A stretch of DNA of 5,048 bases from Candidatus Zixiibacteriota bacterium. GTDB lineage: Bacteria; Zixibacteria; MSB-5A5; GN15; FEB-12. The position numbers were made by a program, and so were the translations under genes. Under the pieces are notes generated by a model, which made no database searches, was not told the DNA's origin, and saw only the letters and a list, made by a program, of their open reading frames with translations. The stretch covers positions 1 through 5,048 of the forward strand of contig JAUVAR010000215.1 of the NCBI GenBank assembly GCA_030591625.1. The letters are read 5' to 3'. The stretch's first letter is position 1, and each line of letters begins with the position of its first letter. Positions 1 through 5,048 of the stretch are shown piece by piece.

Positions 1-476
1 GTTGCGAACGGAAGTCCCAATCCTAAGAACCAAATACGGCCGTAGTCAACGCCCATACTTAGTGTCTCCCCATCGGCTCCGACTAAACCGACCAACCAGT
101 CGGCAAAAGCAAAACCGATAATTCCAAATAGAAACCCAAAGAACAGTTTTAGGAAGATCGTCTCTTTGATAGCTTTCTCGACTCGGTCATAATCTTTCTC
201 GCCATAACGACGAGAGATCACAGCCACCGATCCCGGGCCAACGAGTTGATTGAAAGAAAACAGCACCATCAGAATCGCCCCAAAGAATGTCATCGATGCA
301 ACCGCAGTTTCACCTTGCGGTAATCTTGACACCCACCAGGTATCAACCAGATGGTAAATATTATTAGTGAGAAACCCGAACATTGAAGGCAAACCCATTT
401 TCATGATAGAGCCTATAATAGAACCTTCGGTATAATCCGCTTTTTTCTTTTCTGGCGTGTCTGTCGAAGTAGTCAT
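1..476 (-). CDS. MATE-family multidrug/Na+ (or H+) efflux transporter, N-terminal part
   Basis: Translating the minus strand from the ATG at 476 gives 158 residues that stay open to the left edge, so the C-terminal two thirds are outside the window. After a hydrophilic start (MTTSTDTPEKKK) the sequence follows the MATE pattern. A TEGSI stretch leads into the first membrane helix, with Pro30 and Asp45 at the family spacing (GLPSMFGF...LVDTWWVSRL). A second helix follows (about 62-82), then a charged loop SRRYGEKDYDRVEKAI (88-103) and a third helix (about 107-133). MATE proteins are inner-membrane antiporters of about 450 residues that export cationic drugs or metabolites. No good Shine-Dalgarno precedes the ATG; a promoter-like pair sits directly upstream, so the mRNA may be nearly leaderless. 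An internal ATG (Met25) would cut into the conserved start, so 476 is preferred. The substrate cannot be read from the sequence. Confidence 0.88.
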   Translation of the reverse strand, partial: MTTSTDTPEKKKADYTEGSIIGSIMKMGLPSMFGFLTNNIYHLVDTWWVSRLPQGETAVASMTFFGAILMVLFSFNQLVGPGSVAVISRRYGEKDYDRVEKAIKETIFLKLFFGFLFGIIGFAFADWLVGLVGADGETLSMGVDYGRIWFLGLGLPFA

Positions 477-484
477 AGACGGCC

Positions 485-512
485 AATATACGACAGCCGA
501 CACCTGTTTCAA
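485..512 (-). promoter_or_regulatory. Candidate sigma70-type promoter of the MATE gene
   Basis: On the minus strand TTGAAA (-35, plus coordinates 507-512) is followed after 16 bases by TATATT (-10, 485-490). The -10 ends only 8 bases before the ATG at 476, so transcription would start at or next to the start codon. The -35 lies inside a short inverted repeat (ACCTG 502-506 / CAGGT 515-519) that might be an operator. This is a pattern match only. Confidence 0.4.
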
Positions 513-571
513 AGCAGGTTGTCAGAATGATAATAAAATGATGAGACGATTGAATTTTCAGATAAACTTTG

Positions 572-589
572 CGGGCAAGGACAAGCCCG
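572..589 (-). terminator. Weak hairpin after the ferritin-like gene, possible terminator
   Basis: Two bases downstream of the TGA stop of the ferritin-like gene, the minus strand can form CGGGC / GCCCG (572-576 with 585-589) around an 8-base loop. No run of T follows (CAAAGTTTATC), so it is at best a weak or factor-assisted terminator, or an mRNA 3'-end stabiliser. Confidence 0.25.
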
Positions 590-591
590 AC

Positions 592-1104
592 TCAGCGCTT
601 ATCAAACCAGCTTGCCGGGTCTTCGGCGAATTCCAGGCAGGAACGAATAACACGAGAGTGCATTTCTTCCTCACGAATCAACCAACGATAGAATTTTTTA
701 ACCTGAGGATCATTTGATTCTTCCATCTGTTTGGCGTAGAATTCTTCGGCCCCATTCTCGAACTTGAGTGCAAGTTTGTACGCCTCAACATCGGAATCAG
801 TCGGTCCGATTTCATCTTTAAGCTCAACAAGTTTGTCGGTGAATTCAGCCATGCGCCGATCGGCATCTTCTTCGTCAAAATTGGCAGCATCGGCTACACC
901 GGTTATTTCGATAGAGCGGTACAATTCATTGATACGTTCAATATGTTTGGTTTCTTCTTTGGCCAAAAACTCAAACGTTCTTCGTGCAAATTTACTGCCT
1001 ATCTTCTGAGAGGCTTCGATGAAAAACTTACGTCCTTCTTCTTCAAGTCGGATCGCAACTTTGAGCGGTTCCAATATATGTTGGGTCTGTTTTGAATCGG
1101 TCAT
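592..1104 (-). CDS. Rubrerythrin-like (ferritin-like diiron) protein without rubredoxin domain
   Basis: This 170-residue cytoplasmic protein is a four-helix ferritin-like bundle in two halves. The first half has RLEEEGRKFF (19-28) and KEETKH (49-54). The second has KFENGAEEFY (114-123) and REEEMH (144-149). The likely iron ligands are Glu21, Glu51, His54, Glu116, Glu146 and His149, so the complete diiron set with two ExxH motifs is present. No C-terminal CxxC rubredoxin module follows, unlike classical rubrerythrin; the protein ends at SWFDKR. Family members reduce peroxide or handle iron in anaerobes and microaerophiles; the exact reaction cannot be told. ACAGGAC, about 8 bases before the ATG, is the ribosome binding site. 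The gene starts 38 bases after the ABC permease, on the same strand and with no convincing terminator between, so cotranscription with the exporter is likely. TGA is the stop. Confidence 0.88.
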   Translation of the reverse strand: MTDSKQTQHILEPLKVAIRLEEEGRKFFIEASQKIGSKFARRTFEFLAKEETKHIERINELYRSIEITGVADAANFDEEDADRRMAEFTDKLVELKDEIGPTDSDVEAYKLALKFENGAEEFYAKQMEESNDPQVKKFYRWLIREEEMHSRVIRSCLEFAEDPASWFDKR

Positions 1105-1142
1105 TTTTTTGTCCTGTTGTTACAAATACTCTAACAGCGTTT

Positions 1143-1934
1143 TTAATAATCAGTTCGCCTGATTTTCCATATCGATAGAAGTATTATTACAAGAGTAAAT
1201 ATTATCGCAACCCAGAGGGGAAGAAAACTATCCACCCTCGCACCTGTTGCGAGGTTCAACAAAATATCTGATGATTTATCAAAGCGCGGATATATCTTCT
1301 CGGATAACTCGATAGCCTTAACCATCGTATCCGATTCCAATAGCGGTGTTATCTGCTGAATAGCACTCACAACTGTCTCACCGATTCGCACCAAGAGAAC
1401 AACAATTATTGCAAACACAGTCGAACGACGCCAGATACCTGCAAACGCCGAAAGAGCCAGCCAGAATAACAACAGTATTGAAGAAAATGGTATTACCAGC
1501 AAGAATGATGAATCGCTAATACTGTGGAAAAACCAAAGTGCCATATATACAGAAAGACCACAGATAACTAATACTGCACTATATACCAGCCAGATTGAAA
1601 AGAATTTCGACAGATATAAAAACGTGCGGGTTACTGGTTTTGAAAAATAGAATTCAGCTCTACCCCGTTCAAGCATTCCCGGAAAGACATTAGCACTTGC
1701 TAAAAATGCTATTATACCGAGAAACCCTAAGAAAGAATAAAACCCGATTAACATCGGATTGCCAAACGCCTCGTTCAACTCTCCAAGATTCGGATCACCC
1801 ATCCCCTGAAATTTCAGATCAATATTATCAACTCCCATAATTGCAAGGATGGCCAGCCCTGTAATAATGACAAAAACCCAATAGAGTTTTCGCGTCAGCA
1901 GTTCGTTCGCAGTATCGTGTAATATTCCTCTCAT
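1143..1934 (-). CDS. ABC-2 type transporter permease
   Basis: This 263-residue integral membrane protein has about six hydrophobic spans: roughly 18-35, 62-84, 107-135, 144-167, 171-187 and 237-257. The cytoplasmic segment ERGRAEFYFSKPVTRT (89-104), followed by a helix entered through a Lys, matches the coupling region of ABC-2 permeases ('E...G....LSKPI.R...'). The C-terminal basic tail KIRRTDY is also usual for this group. Its ATG overlaps the TGA of the upstream ATPase gene by four bases (ATGA), which implies translational coupling and a two-component exporter, presumably with dimers of each subunit. The loop between spans 1 and 2 (36-61, with GDPNLGELNEAFGNP) is short, so there is no large extracellular domain of the lipoprotein-release kind. 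The substrate is unknown; relatives move antibiotics, polysaccharides, lipids or copper-related ligands. The gene ends in TAA. Confidence 0.87.
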   Translation of the reverse strand: MRGILHDTANELLTRKLYWVFVIITGLAILAIMGVDNIDLKFQGMGDPNLGELNEAFGNPMLIGFYSFLGFLGIIAFLASANVFPGMLERGRAEFYFSKPVTRTFLYLSKFFSIWLVYSAVLVICGLSVYMALWFFHSISDSSFLLVIPFSSILLLFWLALSAFAGIWRRSTVFAIIVVLLVRIGETVVSAIQQITPLLESDTMVKAIELSEKIYPRFDKSSDILLNLATGARVDSFLPLWVAIIFTLVIILLSIWKIRRTDY

Positions 1935-2863
1935 ACAGAAGTCCCCCCGGTACCCTCAATCGTATCAATAAACGATTGCTCAAGTGAAATTCGTGTTGGT
2001 TGGATCGAACGAATCGCTATTCGTTTTGTGCGAAGTTGATCTATAATCGTATTAAGTTGATCGATATGAGTGAGATCAACCGTCATCATGTTTGTTTTAA
2101 TTGTAACAAGCTTGCCAACTTCTTCAGGAATCGTAAACCGTTCATTCCCGATCTCAGCTTCAATTTCATAGCGCATCGCTCGTTTGGTGAAGTCATCAAC
2201 AGAACCGACCTTGATTACTTTCCCCTTGTTCATAATAGCAACCCTGTCGGCAATCATCTCAACCTCAGATAGCATGTGCGAATTCAAAAGGATCGTTTTA
2301 CCGCGCGACCTGAGCTTCTGCAATACAGTTTTGATTTCTGCTTTACCAACCGGATCAACCCCATCTGTCGGTTCATCGAGCAAAATCAGATCAGGATCAG
2401 CAATAAGAGCCTGAGCAAGCCCAATCCTCTGCGCCATACCTTTGGAGTATTTGGTGATCATCGTATCAGCCCAACGTTTCATTCCGACCAATTCGAGCAG
2501 CTCCGACAATTTCTCTTTGATCTCCGTATCAGACATCCCATGCAGACGGCCTGCAAGCATTAATAAGCCTTTTCCGGTTAGATGGGTAGGGAAACGATGA
2601 TTCTCGGGAAGAAAGCCAACTCTCGCCCGCGAACGCGGGTCACTTGGATCTAAACCATTTATCATTACTGATCCAGAAGTTGCCTTGGTAATATTTAAGA
2701 GAATCTTTACGAGCGTAGTTTTCCCTGCCCCATTAGGACCGAGCAGTCCAAAAATCTCTCCTGCTTCGATACCAATCGAAAGGCCATTGAGGGCAGTAAT
2801 ATTTCCCTTTTTCAGGCCAGTTTCATATATCTTCGTGAGGTCCTGTGTTTCAATTACAAGCAT
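1931..2863 (-). CDS. ABC transporter ATP-binding protein (ABC-2 exporter ATPase)
   Basis: This 310-residue protein is a complete nucleotide-binding subunit. It has Walker A GPNGAGKTT (42-50), signature YSKGMAQR (139-146), Walker B LILLDEP (159-165, catalytic Glu164), D-loop DGVDP (167-171) and switch His196 in NSHMLSEVE. The Q-loop glutamine is replaced by Pro-Glu in GFLPEN (83-88), as in many drug- and polysaccharide-exporting ATPases of this subgroup. The D-loop reads TDGVDP rather than the common TSGLDP. After about residue 220 comes a 90-residue accessory domain, similar in size and place to the C-terminal domain (DUF4162 type) of such ATPases. AGGGTGG, about 6 bases before the ATG, serves as ribosome binding site. 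It is the first gene of the minus-strand operon, powers the permease encoded next, and acts at the cytoplasmic face of the inner membrane. Confidence 0.93.
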   Translation of the reverse strand: MLVIETQDLTKIYETGLKKGNITALNGLSIGIEAGEIFGLLGPNGAGKTTLVKILLNITKATSGSVMINGLDPSDPRSRARVGFLPENHRFPTHLTGKGLLMLAGRLHGMSDTEIKEKLSELLELVGMKRWADTMITKYSKGMAQRIGLAQALIADPDLILLDEPTDGVDPVGKAEIKTVLQKLRSRGKTILLNSHMLSEVEMIADRVAIMNKGKVIKVGSVDDFTKRAMRYEIEAEIGNERFTIPEEVGKLVTIKTNMMTVDLTHIDQLNTIIDQLRTKRIAIRSIQPTRISLEQSFIDTIEGTGGTSV

Positions 2864-2893
2864 CTATCCACCCTACTATTCATCATTTAAAAA

Positions 2894-2922
2894 ATATTAA
2901 CGTATGAACCATTCTTGCACAA
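2894..2922 (-). promoter_or_regulatory. Candidate promoter of the ABC exporter operon
   Basis: On the minus strand TTGTGC (2917-2922) and TAATAT (2894-2899) are separated by 17 bases. This would give a leader of about 24 bases before the ATPase start at 2863. Both boxes match the consensus only in part. It is the best pair in the divergent spacer on this strand. Confidence 0.35.
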
Positions 2923-2943
2923 GCTAAAATAACTGCAAACTCC

Positions 2944-2976
2944 TTGACGGCCTGCAACTTAACCTTTAAATATAAT
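2944..2976 (+). promoter_or_regulatory. Candidate promoter of the DUF1573 gene pair
   Basis: A perfect TATAAT lies at 2971-2976, about 40 bases before the chosen start codon at 3017. TTGACG lies at 2944-2949, but the 21-base gap is longer than the usual 16-18. Either the -35 box is poor or a shifted -10 (TAAATA, 2967-2972, 17-base gap) is used. The ATG at 2975 lies inside the -10 box, which argues against it as a start of translation. Confidence 0.4.
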
Positions 2977-3016
2977 GTTCTGGAACAGAGTTATAAATTT
3001 AGTTTATAAGGTTTAT

Positions 3017-3745
3017 ATGAATATACGTATTCTGACATTAATTGTTCTTTTTTTGCTTGGTAGTCAAACTCTGGCTCAGAGTGGATTCATTTTAAATGAG
3101 GATAGCTTCTATTTTGGTGCTACTCCCTCAGAGTCTGTTATATCAAGAACTTTTTACTGCCGTTCTATTAGTGATGACACGATTAGGGTAAGTTCAATCA
3201 GAACCGGTTGTGGCTGTATGATTGCCGAGCCGACACAATTTGATCTGTTACCGGGTGATTCCACAGCAGTCAGAATATTCTGGGATACTCGTAATTCGAG
3301 CGGTCTTGAAACTCGTCCTGCCTATATTTTCACAGAAGACTCAAATAAACCTTTACGAATTGATTTTTCCGCAGTCTGTGGATCACCCGAAGAATTAGAC
3401 CGCCAGTTAGTCAGCCTGCCACTTAAGCCTGTATTTCTCAAGAAACCGAAATCAACTGCTGATATAAAGAAATCTATTACTATTCGTAACTTAACCGAAG
3501 AGAATATCAAGCTCTCACTTATAAATACACCCGATAAATTCAATATTGTCGTACCTGATTCACTCGGAGCCGCTAAAGCTGACAGAATCAGAATATCACT
3601 CAAATCAAGTGAGTGGAGTGAATATTTAAGCGATTCATTCACGATTTTGATTAGTGTTGACGATAATGAAATACAAACAGTTACAATACCTCTGACCTGT
3701 TCTTTAGTAAAAAGAGGTTCATTGTTGACGAAAGCAAAGAAATGA
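3017..3745 (+). CDS. Secreted DUF1573/ASH-type protein with CxC motif
   Basis: The start at 3017 is chosen because AAGG lies 5 bases before it and a normal signal peptide begins there (MNIRILTLIVLFLLGSQTLA, cut near residues 20-21). The in-frame ATG at 2975 would fall within the promoter and add a spurious 14-residue extension. The 242-residue product has two beta-rich modules. The first (about 24-121) follows DUF1573: FYFG (31-34), then TGCGC (63-67), then LLPGDSTAVRIFWDT (77-91), with Cys65 and Cys67 as the family's CxC pair. The second (about 135-235) is an Ig-like ASH-type domain, best judged by its similarity to the matching part of the next gene. Cys48 and Cys121 are further cysteines. 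The product is exported, so it is periplasmic or at the cell surface; its function is unknown, though CxC suggests disulfide or metal chemistry. The paralogous gene follows after 37 bases, probably in the same operon. TGA is the stop. Confidence 0.82.
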   Translation: MNIRILTLIVLFLLGSQTLAQSGFILNEDSFYFGATPSESVISRTFYCRSISDDTIRVSSIRTGCGCMIAEPTQFDLLPGDSTAVRIFWDTRNSSGLETRPAYIFTEDSNKPLRIDFSAVCGSPEELDRQLVSLPLKPVFLKKPKSTADIKKSITIRNLTEENIKLSLINTPDKFNIVVPDSLGAAKADRIRISLKSSEWSEYLSDSFTILISVDDNEIQTVTIPLTCSLVKRGSLLTKAKK

Positions 3746-3752
3746 CTATATT
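3725..3752 (+). promoter_or_regulatory. Candidate internal promoter before the selenoprotein gene
   Basis: TTGACG (3725-3730) and TATATT (3747-3752) are spaced by 16 bases and overlap the end of the first DUF1573 gene. They would start transcription near 3759, giving a leader of about 24 bases that includes AGGAG (3766-3770). This would let the second gene be expressed apart from the first. Confidence 0.35.
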
Positions 3753-3782
3753 TGGTATAAGAATTAGGAGAATAGCTATCTA

Positions 3783-4526
3783 ATGAAAAAAACAATTCTG
3801 ATTACTCTGCTGGCAAGTCTGATTTTTGGTGCTTGTTCAATCAGTGCGGCTCCACGCCTCTTGATTGAAAATGACCAATTCAACTTCGGTTTTGCACCGC
3901 AGAATTCAAAAATATCTCACATCTTCTGGCTCAAATCAGCCGGTGATGATTCGTTGAAAATACTAAAAGTGGTACCTGGCTGAGGATGCACACAAGCTCC
4001 TCTGGAAAATAAGGAGTTGGCTGTCGGTGACAGCACACGTTTAGAGATTATTTTCAATACAAAACGATATCGTAATAAAATGACCAAGAAGCCAAGAATC
4101 GAAACGAATGAAGGTCCGCCACATAAATCTGTGACTATTATCACAAATGTTGTAGCTCGTCCCGATTCTACATACCCTTTGATCATCAAGCCTTATAAAC
4201 TTGATATCTCTCAATTCAGCCCGACCAAGGTACGCGATGAAATGAAGTTCAACATTACAAACGTTTCCGATAAGGATTTAACTGTAACACTCATTTCCAA
4301 GCCTGAAGGTGTTTTTGACCTGCAGCTTCCTGACAGGGTTGAAGCTGGTAAAAGTGCTCAGGGTATTTTGAAATTAAGACCGGATGCAATCGAGACATCT
4401 TTTGAAAAATCATTCACGATTGAATTGAATGATGACAAAACTTCTCGTTTCACTATTCCTGTGAAGCGCACGAGAAGAACTCCCGGTGAACCGGCCAAGA
4501 AGGCCACGGCTGGTCATGGCCATTAA
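3783..4526 (+). CDS. Candidate selenoprotein: exported DUF1573/ASH-type protein with UxC motif (TGA read as Sec67)
   Basis: Reading TGA 3981-3983 as selenocysteine gives one 247-residue protein, close to the 242 of its upstream paralogue. Residues 1-17 form a signal peptide. FGAC (15-18) could be a loose lipobox making a lipoprotein; otherwise cleavage near SAA (21-23) is possible. The DUF1573 module follows with FNFG (33-36), PGUGCT (65-70) and LAVGDSTRLEIIFNTK. U67 aligns with Cys65 of the neighbour, so CGC becomes UGC. The second ASH-like domain spans about 140-232, and the tail ends in AGHGH. Apart from Cys18, Cys69 is the only cysteine, so a selenenylsulfide between U67 and C69 is the obvious redox unit. 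AGGAG lies 12 bases before the ATG, which is rather far. TAA is the stop. What is seen: the TGA, the open frame, the alignment and a hairpin. What is inferred: Sec insertion. The alternative is a nonsense mutation or sequencing error in a normal CxC gene. Confidence 0.75.
3981..3983 (+). other. In-frame TGA, proposed selenocysteine codon
   Basis: The local reading is CCT GGC TGA GGA TGC ACA, that is Pro-Gly-U-Gly-Cys-Thr. The paralogue 770 bases upstream reads GGT TGT GGC TGT at the same place (3206-3217). TGA thus sits in the column of the first Cys of the CxC motif. A random nonsense mutation would hit this one codon only by chance. Reassignment of TGA across the genome is unlikely, because three other genes in the window end in TGA where their families end. 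Confidence 0.72.
3995..4018 (+). promoter_or_regulatory. Candidate bacterial SECIS element (hairpin downstream of the TGA)
   Basis: AGCUCCU (3995-4001) pairs with AGGAGUU (4012-4018): seven pairs, one of them G-U. The ten-base loop is CUGGAAAAUA. If U4003 pairs with A4011, C4002 is a bulged pyrimidine and the apical loop becomes GGAAAAU. That layout recalls the E. coli fdhF SECIS, which has a bulged U and a loop opening with GGU. Here 20 bases lie between the TGA and the GG, against 18 in fdhF as I recall it, and within the 16-37 range used for bacterial SECIS searches. SelB would bind this loop to deliver Sec-tRNA. Folded by eye, without an energy calculation. Confidence 0.55.
4020..4034 (+). 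promoter_or_regulatory. Second hairpin with GGU loop just after the SECIS candidate
   Basis: GCUGUC (4020-4025) and GACAGC (4029-4034) form a perfect six-pair stem closed by a GGU triloop, one base after the first hairpin ends. The loop sequence is SECIS-like, but it begins 42 bases after the TGA, beyond the usual range. It may stack on the first hairpin and assist, or be the true SelB site in this lineage, or be a chance result of the coding sequence (LAVGDST). Confidence 0.35.
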
Positions 4527-4542
4527 GAATCTAACGATAATG

Positions 4543-4575
4543 AAAAAAGCCACCTTCAATGAGGTGGCTTTTTTT
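4543..4575. terminator. Strong bidirectional rho-independent terminator
   Basis: GCCACCT (4549-4555) pairs with AGGTGGC (4562-4568) around TCAATG, flanked by six A on the left and seven T on the right. It therefore works in both directions: for the DUF1573 pair on the plus strand (17 bases after the TAA) and for the convergent GWxTD gene on the minus strand. Confidence 0.93.
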
Positions 4576-4600
4576 ATTCTTTAAATCTTCAACTCTGATT

Positions 4601-5048
4601 TTATTGACTGGCAACAAATCCTTCTCGATAGAGTTGATCCCAGGCTTTTGAATAAATTTCACCCTCAAGATTTGAATGAACAAGGTTGTAATCACCAAAC
4701 CCATGTTTATCTTCAAATACAAAGATCACACCCTCTTTAATAGAATGATAGTACCAAACGGTGAATGGATTGCCATTTACAGGTGTTTGAAAATCATCTA
4801 TTTCATCCCTATGTCCCTTGGAGAGTAAAATTCGCCCTCGATCAGTTGACCATCCATCATTATTTTCAAAATTTACAGACCAGTGTCTATTGGCATATTC
4901 ATATAGTTTAATCAAGTTAAGTCTGTTCTCGATTTCTGGAGTATCAGGATCTGAATCATGCTCACGCCAGTACTGATCCAGGAAATTTGTTTTGCCAACC
5001 ATCGTAAGATACTGCAAAGTAGATTTTTGCAATTCAATCAACTCAAAA
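4601..5048 (-). CDS. GWxTD-domain protein, C-terminal part
   Basis: The frame is open to the right edge, so the N-terminus lies outside; the TTG at 5039-5041 is unlikely to be the true start, because upstream codons continue in frame (F-E-L-I-E-L). The 148 visible residues are the core of the GWxTD domain. They begin with FLDQYWREHDSDPDTPEIEN, where the family usually has 'FW..rDP.P.T..NE'. Then come YEYANRHWS, the name-giving GWSTDRGR (GWSTD encoded at 4841-4855), an ILLSKGHRDEI stretch, FTVWYY, and the closing FVFEDKHGFGDYNLVHSN. The protein stops soon after at FVASQ (TAA). Full-length members are usually several hundred residues long and exported, with a biochemical role still unknown; they are frequent in FCB-group and related phyla. 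The gene converges on the selenoprotein gene and shares its terminator. Confidence 0.85.
   Translation of the reverse strand, partial: FELIELQKSTLQYLTMVGKTNFLDQYWREHDSDPDTPEIENRLNLIKLYEYANRHWSVNFENNDGWSTDRGRILLSKGHRDEIDDFQTPVNGNPFTVWYYHSIKEGVIFVFEDKHGFGDYNLVHSNLEGEIYSKAWDQLYREGFVASQ

Noticed and set aside
457..717. Plus-strand frame across the MATE/ferritin spacer
   Set aside because: It overlaps the starts and ends of two real minus-strand genes, has no ribosome site, and its composition looks non-coding.
1148..1164. AATCAG/CTGATT hairpin at the end of the permease gene as a terminator
   Set aside because: A perfect six-pair stem with a five-base loop exists, but on the coding strand it is followed by an A-rich stretch, not a T run, and it overlaps the stop codon.
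2975..3016. Upstream ATG at 2975 as start of the first DUF1573 gene
   Set aside because: It overlaps a perfect TATAAT box, lacks a ribosome binding site, and would put 14 residues before a normal signal peptide.
3322..3795. Long minus-strand frame opposite the first DUF1573 gene
   Set aside because: It lies entirely against a gene with signal peptide, ribosome site and family motifs, and its own translation shows no recognisable domain; it is a shadow frame.
3783..3983. A free-standing 66-residue protein ending at the TGA
   Set aside because: It would stop in the middle of the DUF1573 domain, just before the conserved GCT, and the matching remainder follows in the same frame. It is better read as the first part of the selenoprotein.
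3981..3983. TGA reassigned genome-wide (to Trp or Gly)
   Set aside because: The genes ending at 592, 1931 and 3745 use TGA as their stop at sensible family lengths, and the residue expected here is Cys.
4011..4526. Independent start of the second half, helped by AAGGAG at 4011-4016
   Set aside because: The purine run touches the TTG at 4017 with no spacing, the next in-frame ATG is at 4080, and the product would begin mid-domain without a signal peptide. The AAGGAG is explained as the 3' arm of the SECIS-like stem.

Overview
This window reads like a piece of a bacterial chromosome from the FCB superphylum or a related candidate phylum (Zixibacteria, Calditrichota or Marinimicrobia type). The clues are a GWxTD-domain protein, paired secreted DUF1573-like proteins, and moderately AT-rich DNA with Shine-Dalgarno sites. 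This placement is an inference from gene content. UGA is a normal stop here: the ferritin-like gene, the ABC ATPase and the first DUF1573 gene all end in TGA.

Left part (1-2863), all on the minus strand and transcribed right to left: an ABC-2 type exporter (ATPase, then permease, with a 4-base ATGA overlap), a rubrerythrin-like diiron protein 38 bases further on, and, after a 115-base gap with its own candidate promoter, the N-terminal third of a MATE-family efflux pump that runs off the left edge.

Middle (2864-3016): a divergent intergenic region with candidate promoters firing both ways. Right part (3017-4526), plus strand: two tandem, paralogous, exported DUF1573/ASH-type proteins of nearly equal length. 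The first carries the family's CxC motif (Cys65-Gly-Cys67). The second has an in-frame TGA at exactly the column of the first Cys (Gly66-TGA-Gly-Cys69), and the reading frame then stays open for 180 more codons with family-like sequence. A SECIS-like hairpin starts 11 bases after the TGA. Its loop has a GG 20 bases after the TGA, close to the fdhF arrangement. I therefore annotate one 247-residue selenoprotein with a UxC motif rather than a broken gene; this is the main discovery of the window.

A strong bidirectional terminator (4543-4575) separates this pair from a convergent GWxTD-domain gene that enters from the right edge (4601-5048). I see no transposon, CRISPR array, tRNA or rRNA, and no selA/selB/selC gene here, so the Sec machinery must be looked for elsewhere in the genome.
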